Assembly (NCBI GenBank): GCA_009774255.1
Contig: VSNK01000156.1
Coordinates: 1-13,165, forward strand
DNA length: 13,165 nucleotides
DNA from: Faecalicatena sp.
GTDB lineage: Bacteria > Bacillota > Clostridia > Lachnospirales > Lachnospiraceae
Direction of reading: 5' to 3'
Below the pieces are notes generated by a model that was not told the origin of the DNA, did no database searches, and saw only the letters and a program-made list of their open reading frames with translations. Of the stretch, positions 6,930 to 13,165 are shown piece after piece. A program made the translations under genes and the position numbers. Position 1 is the stretch's first letter. The number at the start of each line of letters is the position of its first letter.

Positions 6930-7142
6930 GTTGACAAATTAGCAGGACCGCTTTTGACAATGGAAATTGAAACAGAACGATTAAAAGATAAAACGATATG
7001 ACGCATTCGGAGGGGCGGTCGGAAAATGACATTTCTGCATGATATCCTTGTTGTGATATCCAACCAGACAAAGCATATGCCAGTCATTTCACGATAGCCC
7101 CTATTCGGATGATCCAATGGTAATCTTTATGTCAAGGCTGCA
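6930..7142. other. Convergent intergenic region, possibly with gene remnants
   Basis: This gap lies between the GNAT gene and the end of the minus-strand AAA gene. It has two TTGACA motifs (6931-6936 and 6955-6960) without a good -10. A 13-codon frame from ATG 6961 begins MEIETERL, which resembles a GNAT N-terminus, and then stops. Near 7096-7150 another frame reads DSPYSDDPMVIFMSRL. These could be decayed coding fragments, but I cannot identify the parent protein. No terminator with a T-run is visible. Confidence 0.3.
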
Positions 7143-8852
7143 TTATACAGTTTCCAGACAATATGATATTCTGCAGGTTTTCCTGTAACATGCGATTCCG
7201 TATTTATGGATCGTCTGTATTCCATCCTGCTTCAGGGACTCAATATACCCATCATTTTCAATCTGTTCCATAGCTTTGGCGCAGGCATGGTCATATCTTC
7301 CGTTTTCTGCATATTTTACCTCAATGATACAACCGACCCTGGTTATTGGAATTTCCAGCCGGATATCTGTGTAGCCTACGCCTGATTCTGCATTCGACCT
7401 GACGCTCCAGCTTCCTTCTGCACGTAATAATCCCAATAACATCCCATGATAAAAGTTTTCTTTCATTTCTTTCTTCACATAAGTATCCCGAATGCTGATA
7501 GAGTCAGACATAAACGCATTAAATAATCTTTCTACTTCCTCATATTCCCCGGCCTTTACCGCAGTGCAGAAGGCTTTCCATCCGGTCGTATCACTTACAG
7601 TTTTTACCTTAAACCAGGAGCGGATCCGCTTCGTATAGATACCCAACACTTCCCGGTTCGGGATCACAAGCTTATGAACCCCATTTTTGGGCAGGCTGGC
7701 ATCGGTTAAATAGCCTGTCGCATATAATACACTCCACAGGTAACTCTGGCGTATCTCACTGTCATCACTGTTCAGATCCGTATAGGTCAGCTCCGGAATC
7801 AGAACCTTCTCCACAGATTCGCCGGAAATCAGGGCTTCAATCTCATTTTTTGTAGTTGCCGTTGCCGTTTCCAGAATGTCCTGTACAATGGCGTTGCTGC
7901 TGCTGTTTTCCCAGTGCGCTTCCATGGGAGCATTGGCGCGTGCCCGAAATTTATCACATTGGTTAATTACATCCCATGGACAGTATACATCTACATTACC
8001 AAAACGATACCCATCATACCATTCTTTCAGCTGTGTAAAGGAAGCTTCCAGTCCGTAGTAATATAGCAACTCCTTTATTTCATCATCAGTAAAGCCAAAA
8101 TATTCTGCAAAGTCTACGTCAGATATGGTCCTGACCTTAAAATTATTAAGCCCTGTGAATATGCTCTCCCTGGAAATCCGAAGGCACCCCGTGATCACGG
8201 CAAAATACAGATTCCCATTTGTCTTAAACACCTGGCTGAACAAGGAACGGATGAGATTGACCATTTCAGGATAATAGCCGTATTGGTAAGCTTTGTCCAA
8301 AGGGACATCATACTCGTCGATCAAAACGATCACCGGAATCCCATAATGCTTGAAGAGTAACTTTGTCAAAAGCCTTAAGCTGCTATGGAGATAAAACGTT
8401 TTTTTAAAGTCACACTCCATAAGACGGCTTAGCTTTTTTTTTTCAGAGGATGTCAGTTTTTCACTGTCCAGAAGAAAGCCGAAACGCTCCGCCTCTTCAC
8501 TGACAGCAGAACCCAGCATGTCATAGGCAGTCTGAAAATCCAGCCCGGCCGCATCCTTCAAACTGATGGAGATGACCGGATATTTCCCCATATATTGCTC
8601 ACAGATTGCCTTCTCCCTGGAAATCTCCAGCCCTTCAAACAGAGCAGGATCCGCGCCGAACTCAAAAAAGCTTTTTAACATATCCATATTCAGGCTCTTT
8701 CCAAAGCGGCGGGGTCTTGTGATCAGGTTCACGCTTCCGCGCGAATTCACCAGATCACGAATAAAGCCTGTTTTATCCACATAGTAGAAACCATCTCTCT
8801 TGAAATCCTTAAAAAATTCGATTCCAATGGGGAGTTTTTTCTTCAATTCCAT
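7143..8852 (-). CDS. AAA-ATPase-like protein with PD-(D/E)XK (PDDEXK_9) C-terminus
   Basis: The predicted protein has 569 residues and starts at ATG 8852; GGAGGTG (8861-8867) is 8 bases upstream. The N-terminus has the hallmark LPIGIEFF then YYVDKTGFIRDL (23-34), Walker A RPRRFGKS (46-53) and Walker B VIVLIDEYD (174-182). The C-terminus has the nuclease-fold signature ESGVGYTDIRLE (489-500, D496), EVKYA (511-515, E511 and K513), Q530, and the family ending KYGIACYRKTC (550-560). This is the AAA-ATPase_like plus PDDEXK_9 architecture, full length and apparently intact. The family is very abundant and often multi-copy in gut anaerobes; its role is unproven, with defence or mobile-element control suggested. 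It is distinct from the AAA protein at 217-1845. It follows the LytTR regulator on the same strand after a 94-base gap, so it may be partly co-transcribed. A10 in the coding strand (8434-8443) is a slippage-prone tract. Confidence 0.88.
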   Translation of the reverse strand: MELKKKLPIGIEFFKDFKRDGFYYVDKTGFIRDLVNSRGSVNLITRPRRFGKSLNMDMLKSFFEFGADPALFEGLEISREKAICEQYMGKYPVISISLKDAAGLDFQTAYDMLGSAVSEEAERFGFLLDSEKLTSSEKKKLSRLMECDFKKTFYLHSSLRLLTKLLFKHYGIPVIVLIDEYDVPLDKAYQYGYYPEMVNLIRSLFSQVFKTNGNLYFAVITGCLRISRESIFTGLNNFKVRTISDVDFAEYFGFTDDEIKELLYYYGLEASFTQLKEWYDGYRFGNVDVYCPWDVINQCDKFRARANAPMEAHWENSSSNAIVQDILETATATTKNEIEALISGESVEKVLIPELTYTDLNSDDSEIRQSYLWSVLYATGYLTDASLPKNGVHKLVIPNREVLGIYTKRIRSWFKVKTVSDTTGWKAFCTAVKAGEYEEVERLFNAFMSDSISIRDTYVKKEMKENFYHGMLLGLLRAEGSWSVRSNAESGVGYTDIRLEIPITRVGCIIEVKYAENGRYDHACAKAMEQIENDGYIESLKQDGIQTIHKYGIACYRKTCRISYCLETV

Positions 8853-8879
8853 GTCAGCTTCACCTCCAATGTAATCCTG

Positions 8880-8943
8880 TTATAGCCATGCGGTCGTTTC
8901 ACAAGGTATGCCCAAAGCCCCCATTATAGCCATGCGGTCGTTT
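8880..8943. repeat. Perfect 20-bp direct repeat upstream of the AAA/PDDEXK_9 gene
   Basis: Two identical 20-base copies (8880-8899 and 8924-8943), containing GCCATGCGGTCG, lie 44 bases apart, start to start. They fill most of the spacer between the LytTR regulator and the AAA gene. On the minus strand each copy ends with TATAA; the copy at 8924-8943 continues to a perfect TATAAT (8923-8928), though only a weak -35 (TATAAA, 8946-8951) is present. They may be paired regulator sites, a local duplication or tandem weak promoters. Confidence 0.75.
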
Positions 8944-8946
8944 GCT

Positions 8947-9666
8947 TTATAACCCCTTCATCATACGTGTAGACACAAGGCAGCTCTCTCCATTGTTAAA
9001 ATAGATGACCCGGTTTTTCTCATCGACTTCCTTTATATTATTTTTATTCACCAGAAATGACCGATGGCAGCGCACAAAATCATCACCTAATGTGCGTGCC
9101 AGTTCCTTTATCGTGCCGGAAAATTCAATCTGGCGGTCTTTCGCATGAAGAATGACTTTATGGATATTGCCGGAGGTTTCAAAAAAGAAAATGTCATCAT
9201 AATCCACGCTGATCCGCCGCCCGCCGGTTTCAATCGTATAGACCTTATGTGTCCTGTTGGTCTGGAGCGTATAGCGTTCCATTGCATTTAACAGACATTC
9301 CCGGATCTTCACTTTCGTTTCGGCAGGGTTGTCTTTTAACACAAAGTCCATTGCCTCCACCCGATACTGAAAGGTCATGTAGCTCAGTTCCGAATGTGCG
9401 GTTATAAATATGATGAAACCGCGGGGGTCATACAACCGAATCTGTTGCGCCAGCTTCATTCCGTTCATGTCGCTGTTCAGGTCAATATCCAGGAAATAAA
9501 TGCCCGTGTTCCGGCTGGCCCTGACCTTATCCAGCAGCACGTGAGGATTTTCCACATCCATGACAAGCTGCATATCCAGCTCTTCCATCAGCAAGGTATT
9601 TTGAATGATCTGCACGATAGAGCGCCGCTGTGCGGCATGATCTTCGCACACGAAAATGTCCAGCAT
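8947..9666 (-). CDS. LytTR-family response regulator (AgrA-like)
   Basis: The predicted protein has 239 residues and starts at ATG 9666; AGGAGTGA upstream is suitably spaced. The receiver domain has E8/D9, phospho-accepting D60 in YFLDIDL, T89 in IFITAH and K111 in FVLKD. The C-terminal LytTR DNA-binding domain (about 140-237) shows IFFFETSGNIHKV (159-171) and VRCHRSFLVNKNNI (198-211), both strong family markers. Proteins of this type bind paired 9-bp direct repeats and activate peptide-signalling, bacteriocin or virulence genes. It is 45 bases downstream of the GHKL kinase gene on the same strand and is its presumed partner. The AAA/PDDEXK_9 gene follows it. Confidence 0.92.
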   Translation of the reverse strand: MLDIFVCEDHAAQRRSIVQIIQNTLLMEELDMQLVMDVENPHVLLDKVRASRNTGIYFLDIDLNSDMNGMKLAQQIRLYDPRGFIIFITAHSELSYMTFQYRVEAMDFVLKDNPAETKVKIRECLLNAMERYTLQTNRTHKVYTIETGGRRISVDYDDIFFFETSGNIHKVILHAKDRQIEFSGTIKELARTLGDDFVRCHRSFLVNKNNIKEVDEKNRVIYFNNGESCLVSTRMMKGL

Positions 9667-9711
9667 ATGATGTCACTCCTTTCATGCGGCCTGTCCACCG
9701 GCAAGCCTATG

Positions 9712-11007
9712 TCAGTACACTAATTCCATATGCTGCATAAAACAGCCGCCTTGCATGGTGGTTTCCAGCAGCACATTCTCATAGGCCCCGAGGATCTTCT
9801 GTACGTTGGAAAGCCCGATCCCCGAATGTCCGGTCTTTGTACTGAAGCCTTCTTCCTTTAATCTGTGTAGCATCAGGCCGTGATCCTCAAAACAGTTGCT
9901 TATGATGACGGAAACTCCGGCCTGATTTTGGAGGACATTTAAGCCGATCTGCGGCTGTTCCGTCTCCAGCGCGGCTTCGATTGCGTTGTCCAAAAAGATT
10001 CCCAGTACTCTGGCAAGATCCACGGTATCGATCAAAAAGCTGTCCACTCTGTCAGGAATATCGATCGTGACATCAATTCCCGACTCATGGGCGTAGATCA
10101 TTTTTGCACAGAGCAGGCTCTTGATCTCCAGCACTCCGATATTGCCGAGCTGATTCAATTTGTAATCCCCCTGATCGATCAGATTCTTCGTCGGGAATAT
10201 TTTATATTCAAAAAAATTCTTAAGCTCGTCCATGTCGCCATTTTCAATATATCCGGACAGAGAGAGCAAAATGTTGACGTAATCATGCTTAAAAGAGCGT
10301 AGGCTATTATACATGACTTCCAGATTGTGCGTGTAGTCCTGCAGATCCTGCAGAGCTTTCTGTTTTGCCTCCGTCTGCATTTGCTCCATCCAGGTACGGC
10401 GCATGGCAAGAAGCAGAAAAAGCATCACCAGAAGATACCCGGAAATATGTAGAGCATTATTATAGATCATTCTGCCGAGCGAGCCATTTTGCCCAGGAAT
10501 CAGATCATCGAACAGATAGATGGTGATTAGAAGCAGCAATGCGGCGTCGATCAGATACCACGTCTGTTGGAGCCGCAGGATCCCCTTGCCTGACAGCAAT
10601 AATTTTTTCAGCAGCCTGCCGCAGAACAGCGTCATAAAATAAAACAGCACAATGTGGACCAGATTGACACCGAAGGAAATATAGCGCATATTCTGCAGAT
10701 CCGAGAAAGCCGGGGGAATCAGCATATGTAGAAGCCAGGACAGAACTTCTTCTGTCACGAGGGTAAGCACAAATCCAATCATGCCCATACATACATTCTG
10801 GGGTGCGGTGTTCCGGCAGGTAAGCAGTCCAAATATACAGGTTGCCGCCAGAATCCCAAACAGGCCGTACGGTATACAGGACAGAAGCGTGACTGGCATC
10901 CCGGCAAGCAACAGCAGCATATAAAGCACGAGGAACGCTTTCGGGCACATTCGCTGAGGCCAAACATTACGAATTGCAAGGGAAAGCAGAAAAAAAGACA
11001 CCAGCAT
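9712..11007 (-). CDS. GHKL sensor histidine kinase (AgrC-like)
   Basis: The predicted protein has 431 residues and starts at ATG 11007; AGGAGG (11019-11024) is 11 bases upstream. About the first 203 residues form roughly six hydrophobic membrane segments (near 23-45, 47-64, 72-97, 110-138, 150-168 and 185-203). A coiled-coil linker follows, then the AgrC-type dimerisation helix with phospho-accepting H241 in SFKHDYVNIL, and a HATPase domain with N box LDNAIEAA (339-346) and glycine box TKTGHSGIGLSNV (390-402). Such kinases usually sense extracellular peptides through the membrane domain and phosphorylate a LytTR regulator, encoded here immediately downstream. No AgrB peptidase or recognisable AgrD precursor is in the window, so the signal may come from elsewhere or be something else. 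A strong promoter lies about 100 bases upstream. Confidence 0.9.
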   Translation of the reverse strand: MLVSFFLLSLAIRNVWPQRMCPKAFLVLYMLLLLAGMPVTLLSCIPYGLFGILAATCIFGLLTCRNTAPQNVCMGMIGFVLTLVTEEVLSWLLHMLIPPAFSDLQNMRYISFGVNLVHIVLFYFMTLFCGRLLKKLLLSGKGILRLQQTWYLIDAALLLLITIYLFDDLIPGQNGSLGRMIYNNALHISGYLLVMLFLLLAMRRTWMEQMQTEAKQKALQDLQDYTHNLEVMYNSLRSFKHDYVNILLSLSGYIENGDMDELKNFFEYKIFPTKNLIDQGDYKLNQLGNIGVLEIKSLLCAKMIYAHESGIDVTIDIPDRVDSFLIDTVDLARVLGIFLDNAIEAALETEQPQIGLNVLQNQAGVSVIISNCFEDHGLMLHRLKEEGFSTKTGHSGIGLSNVQKILGAYENVLLETTMQGGCFMQHMELVY

Positions 11008-11051
11008 TTCAATCGAGCCCTCCTTATTTTTAACTTTCCTGATTATAATTT

Positions 11052-11101
11052 GTCATCAATTTTCGCCAGAAAATTGATGACCTGCTTGCGCTTCAGCGCA
11101 A
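11052..11101 (-). promoter_or_regulatory. Two-hairpin leader of the GHKL kinase operon
   Basis: The predicted leader contains two successive perfect hairpins on the minus strand. The first has arms TTGCGC/GCGCAA (11096-11101 with 11086-11091, loop TGAA). The second has 13-bp arms GTCATCAATTTTC/GAAAATTGATGAC (11069-11081 with 11052-11064) and a 4-base loop. No T-run follows the second, so it is not an attenuator of the classic kind. It may instead protect the mRNA 5' end or act at DNA level as an operator. Confidence 0.55.
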
Positions 11102-11106
11102 TACCT

Positions 11107-11135
11107 ATTATACTGTATTTGATTCTTTGTATCAA
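11107..11135 (-). promoter_or_regulatory. Promoter of the GHKL kinase/LytTR regulator operon
   Basis: On the minus strand, -35 TTGATA (11130-11135) and a perfect -10 TATAAT (11107-11112) are separated by exactly 17 bases. The start is predicted near 11100, just at the first leader hairpin. This is the best sigma-A-type promoter in the window. Confidence 0.75.
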
Positions 11136-11143
11136 GCGATGTC

Positions 11144-11178
11144 CTGCAAAAATGATGAATAAGCGCATGCTTTTGCAG
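11144..11178. repeat. 8-bp inverted repeat between divergent promoters
   Basis: CTGCAAAA (11144-11151) and TTTTGCAG (11171-11178) are perfect complements around a 19-base centre, which itself contains AAGCGCATGCTT. It lies just upstream of the kinase promoter and upstream of the small-protein promoter, so it could be a shared operator; there is no T-run in a terminating orientation. Confidence 0.4.
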
Positions 11179-11244
11179 AAAAAAACGCACTAATTTACGA
11201 AATGAGACATTTTATGACTGTTTTGGGAGAAGGAGTGTTTTCTT

Positions 11245-11253
11245 TGGTATACT
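11245..11253 (+). promoter_or_regulatory. Extended -10 promoter of the small membrane protein gene
   Basis: TGG followed by TATACT (11248-11253) forms an extended -10. The -35 position is poor (GGGAGA at 17-base spacing), consistent with an activator-dependent promoter, for example by the neighbouring LytTR regulator. The start would be near 11260. Confidence 0.45.
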
Positions 11254-11295
11254 ATCCTACGAAATACATATTGTTTTGGAAGGTGGTATGAGGTT

Positions 11296-11475
11296 ATGAA
11301 GAATCATTTATTGAAAGGAATTGCCGTCTTAGCGGGAGTTATGGCCGTTGATATGATCATCAATATAATCTGTAATATAAACGGCATTGACTTAAATTCG
11401 ATGGCGAATACGTTCGTGTCGGTGTTATGTGCAACGGCGATCTATGGTAGATGGACCAGGAATGAAAAAAATTAG
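11296..11475 (+). CDS. Small two-segment membrane protein, divergent from the AgrC-like kinase
   Basis: The predicted protein has 59 residues. It starts at ATG 11296, with GGAAGGTGG (11278-11286) 9 bases upstream, and ends at TAG 11473-11475. It has a short basic N-terminus (MKNHLLK), a hydrophobic segment from about I9 to I28, a polar turn (NGIDLNS, 29-35), a second hydrophobic segment to about Y50 and a basic tail (GRWTRNEKN). Single cysteines are at C26 and C45. I do not recognise the family. The gene has its own promoter and intrinsic terminator, which supports real expression as a single unit. Its position suggests a link to the kinase/regulator pair, perhaps as a signal, an accessory sensor or an immunity-like protein; this is inference. 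It does not match AgrD, which has one central cysteine and an acidic C-terminus. Confidence 0.65.
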   Translation: MKNHLLKGIAVLAGVMAVDMIINIICNINGIDLNSMANTFVSVLCATAIYGRWTRNEKN

Positions 11476-11565
11476 AAGTAGCAGAAAAATAACGAATATA
11501 TCAGTTGATTCCCCGTATTTTCTGTGGGAAACAAAAGGAAAATAAAATAAAAACAAGAACAAAGC

Positions 11566-11600
11566 GCCTGAAACGTAAGAAATACGTTTCAGGCATTTTT
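11566..11600 (+). terminator. Intrinsic terminator after the small membrane protein gene
   Basis: A perfect 12-bp stem (11566-11577 with 11583-11594, arms GCCTGAAACGTA/TACGTTTCAGGC) with a 5-base loop is followed by ATTTTT (11595-11600) and more AT-rich sequence. It lies about 90 bases after the stop codon. This is a textbook rho-independent terminator. Confidence 0.88.
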
Positions 11601-11619
11601 AATAATTCGATATGAGTAT

Positions 11620-11648
11620 TAGACATTATACGAAAACGGATTTACAAT
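11620..11648 (+). promoter_or_regulatory. Promoter of the MerR-cupin-CMD operon
   Basis: -35 TAGACA (11620-11625) and -10 TACAAT (11643-11648) are each one base from consensus and 17 bases apart. The start would be near 11655, leaving a leader of about 46 bases. The spacing is the normal 17 rather than the 19-20 bases of classic MerR-activated promoters. Confidence 0.55.
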
Positions 11649-11701
11649 ATAGATGTTCCGAAACAGGAGCGCAAGCGGAGGAGAAGGGGGTGGTTTTCTA
11701 A

Positions 11702-12067
11702 ATGACAATGGATGAGGCAAGCGAGCGTTATAAAATTCCTCTTGAAATGCTGAAAGAATATGAAAGCTGGGATTTGTGCGGCGCGGCAAAGAAGGATATG
11801 GGGGTATGGCAGTATGACGATCAGGACATAGAACGTCTCGGCATGATGATGACACTGAGGGATATAGGCTTTAACAGAAGCGAAGTAGAAACCTATATGC
11901 GGCTTACGGTGGAAGGCGGCCGCACAGAGTCCATACGGCTGGCAATGCTGGATAAGAAAAGAGAAAAGACGCTGGATGAAATTCATTTTAAGGAAAAGCA
12001 GATAGCAGATATGGATTACCTGAGGCACGAAATACAGAAAAATGCGAAGAAAGAAAAGGAGAGATAA
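11702..12067 (+). CDS. MerR-type transcriptional regulator (small)
   Basis: The predicted protein has 121 residues and starts at ATG 11702 with a purine-rich site AAGGGGGTGG (11684-11693) 8 bases upstream. The N-terminal half resembles a MerR winged helix: a first helix-turn-helix (MDEASERYKIPLEMLKEYE, 3-21), then a WQYDDQDIERLGMMMTLRDIGF segment (36-57) that matches the usual recognition of a Y-x-x-x-D-hydrophobic pattern. The C-terminal part is a charged helix (about 83-121) suited to an antiparallel dimer coiled coil. The effector-binding domain of larger MerR proteins is absent, as in short members. The first helix-turn-helix lacks the usual strict R-Y-Y-D motif (it reads EYESWDL), so the subfamily is uncertain. 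It is the first gene of an operon with the cupin and CMD genes and probably regulates it. Confidence 0.75.
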   Translation: MTMDEASERYKIPLEMLKEYESWDLCGAAKKDMGVWQYDDQDIERLGMMMTLRDIGFNRSEVETYMRLTVEGGRTESIRLAMLDKKREKTLDEIHFKEKQIADMDYLRHEIQKNAKKEKER

Positions 12068-12070
12068 GTT

Positions 12071-12508
12071 ATGGAGATTAACAGTAAAGAAGAGTTTGAT
12101 AAACAGAATGTATTTGGATTGGGACAGGAGAATACGGCGTTTGCACAGTATTTTATCGGCAATTCCTACCTGAATCCTCTCACGAATCCGAAGGAGACGG
12201 CGGTGTTCCTGGCAAATGTCACCTTTGAGCCAGGCTGCCGGAACAACTGGCATATCCATCATGCAAAAAGTGGCGGCGGACAGCTTCTGATCTGTACTGC
12301 GGGAAGCGGCTGGTATCAGGAGGAGGGAAATGAAGCGGTCAGCCTTGAGCCTGGGACAGTCATTACGATTCCGGCGGAAGTAAAACACTGGCACGGTGCG
12401 AAAGCAGACAGTTGGTTTTCTCATATTGCGGTAGAAGTTCCCGGTGAAGAGACAAAAAACGAGTGGTGCGAGCCAGTGGATGACGAGGCATATGGAAGGC
12501 TGGGATGA
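12071..12508 (+). CDS. Cupin-domain protein
   Basis: The predicted protein has 145 residues. ATG at 12071 lies 3 bases after the regulator stop; AAGGAG (12056-12061) is 9 bases upstream. It has the single-domain cupin pattern: motif 1 PGCRNNWHIHHAKSGGGQ (54-71) with candidate metal ligands H61, H63 and Q71, and motif 2 PGTVITIPAEVKHWHGA (94-110) with H106 or H108. The usual motif 1 glutamate appears to be replaced by Q71. Such small cupins are often metal-binding and are frequently found beside carboxymuconolactone-decarboxylase-like genes, as here. A substrate cannot be assigned. The protein is cytoplasmic, with no signal peptide. Confidence 0.88.
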   Translation: MEINSKEEFDKQNVFGLGQENTAFAQYFIGNSYLNPLTNPKETAVFLANVTFEPGCRNNWHIHHAKSGGGQLLICTAGSGWYQEEGNEAVSLEPGTVITIPAEVKHWHGAKADSWFSHIAVEVPGEETKNEWCEPVDDEAYGRLG

Positions 12509-12552
12509 AAACAACGAAGAGAAAACGAAAAATCACAGGAGGTTTTTGAGTG

Positions 12553-13165
12553 ATGATGAATTATTACGAGACAGATCCGGAATTTATGAAGATCATGGAG
12601 CATTTTACATTGGAAGAAGTGGTGAAGGAACCCGGTCAGGAACTCCCGGAAGAGACACGTTATCTGGCGATCCTTGCCACATTGCTGGGATGTCAGGGAA
12701 TGGATGTTTATAAAGAAATACTGCCGAAAGCACTGGATGGGGGAATTTCACCTGTTATGGTGAAAGAGGTGGTTTATCAGGCCGTGGATTATCTCGGGAT
12801 TGGCAGAGTGATGCCGTTTCTAGCCGTTACGAACGACATTTTGACCGCGCGCGGCGTAAGCCTGCCGCTTCCTGCCCTGGCGACTACGACCGCGGAAGAT
12901 AGGCTGGAAAAGGGTGCGGAGGCGCAGGCAGAGATTTTCGGGGCGCATATGAAGGAAGCGTGGAAAGCAGGGCATATCAATCGGTGGCTGGCGGCAAACT
13001 GCTTTGGCGACTATTATACAAGGGGCGGTTTAGACCTGAAACAGCGTGAACTGATCACCTTCTGTTTTCTGGCGGCACAGGGCGGGTGCGAACCGCAGCT
13101 TACCGCTCATGCAAAGGGGAACATGAATCTTGGCAATGATAAGGTACTTCTGATCAGGGTAGTAT
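12553..13165 (+). CDS. Carboxymuconolactone decarboxylase-like protein (AhpD-like), cut by the right edge
   Basis: At least 204 residues are visible, with no stop before the window ends. ATG at 12553 is chosen because AGGAGG (12537-12542) is 10 bases upstream; ATG at 12556 is the alternative. Two CMD-type helical domains are visible. The first (about 33-92) reads RYLAILATLLGCQGMDVYKEILPKA and continues with an EVVYQAVDYLGIGR helix. The second (about 160-204) has RELITFCFLAAQGGC and then LTAHAKGNM. The second carries a cysteine and a histidine (C179, H186) in AhpD-like order, but not a CxxC pair; the first has C47 but Y53 where the family often has histidine. Double-CMD proteins of about 250 residues are typical, so about 50 residues are probably missing. 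With the cupin gene 44 bases upstream and the MerR-type regulator it forms one operon, often annotated as detoxification or redox-related, but the reaction is unproven. Confidence 0.88.
   Translation, partial: MMNYYETDPEFMKIMEHFTLEEVVKEPGQELPEETRYLAILATLLGCQGMDVYKEILPKALDGGISPVMVKEVVYQAVDYLGIGRVMPFLAVTNDILTARGVSLPLPALATTTAEDRLEKGAEAQAEIFGAHMKEAWKAGHINRWLAANCFGDYYTRGGLDLKQRELITFCFLAAQGGCEPQLTAHAKGNMNLGNDKVLLIRVV

Noticed and set aside
8880..8933. A 17-codon minus-strand frame (MAIMGALGIPCETTAWL) within the direct-repeat spacer, resembling a cysteine-containing signal peptide
   Set aside because: There is no ribosome binding site before its ATG, and the frame is created largely by the repeat sequence itself. 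It lacks AgrD features.
8880..8943. CRISPR-like repeat-spacer unit
   Set aside because: There are only two copies, of 20 bases, with a 24-base interval, no further units and no cas genes in view.
11217..11242. AgrA/LytTR-type paired direct repeats (ACTGTTTTG and AGTGTTTTC) upstream of the small membrane gene
   Set aside because: Similarity to the known binding consensus is partial and the 17-base start-to-start spacing is shorter than the usual 21-22, so it is not reported as an operator.
11642..12514. A 290-residue open frame on the minus strand
   Set aside because: It lies antisense to the MerR-type and cupin genes, both of which have good ribosome sites and family motifs. Its protein is rich in Cys, Phe, His and Pro and has no recognisable domain.

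Overview
The window looks like a chromosomal stretch from a Gram-positive gut-type Clostridia, most likely Lachnospiraceae. This is inferred from strong AGGAGG-type ribosome binding sites, sigma-A-like promoters, AT-rich spacers between moderately GC-rich genes, and families typical of that group: AAA-ATPase-like/PD-(D/E)XK proteins, a GHKL/LytTR two-component pair, an Rpn-type nuclease and a Cof-type HAD phosphatase. No database search was possible, so family names rest on motifs read by eye.

Layout. (1) Bases 1-110 appear to hold the start of a minus-strand structured RNA with its own promoter; it continues off the left edge. (2) 217-1845 (+) is an AAA-like ATPase fused to a C-terminal PD-(D/E)XK domain. 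It converges on 1948-2829 (-), an Rpn/transposase-like PD-(D/E)XK protein, with strong hairpins and a minus-strand terminator between them. (3) 2830-3430 is a roughly 600-base AT-rich spacer with several inverted repeats and two divergent promoters but no convincing gene. (4) 3431-6929 (+) is a tight operon: HAD phosphatase, OmpR-type response regulator, membrane histidine kinase and GNAT acetyltransferase. The first three genes overlap end to start. The kinase carries a 3 x 39-bp in-frame tandem repeat inside its ATP-binding region.

(5) 11007 down to 7143 (-) holds an AgrC-like GHKL sensor kinase, an AgrA-like LytTR regulator and then, after a spacer with a perfect 20-bp direct repeat, a second AAA-ATPase/PD-(D/E)XK protein of a different family (AAA-ATPase_like plus PDDEXK_9). 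(6) Divergent from the kinase is a 59-residue, two-segment membrane protein gene (11296-11475, +) with its own promoter and a clear intrinsic terminator. No AgrB or typical AgrD is present. (7) 11702 to the right edge (+) is a MerR-like regulator, cupin and double carboxymuconolactone-decarboxylase operon, the last gene being cut by the window end.

The most notable features are the compact RNA divergent from the AAA-nuclease gene, the repeat-expanded kinase, the Agr-like kinase/regulator pair sitting between a small membrane protein and a nuclease-ATPase, and three PD-(D/E)XK proteins within about 9 kb. A new defence or signalling system is possible but is not proven by the sequence alone.
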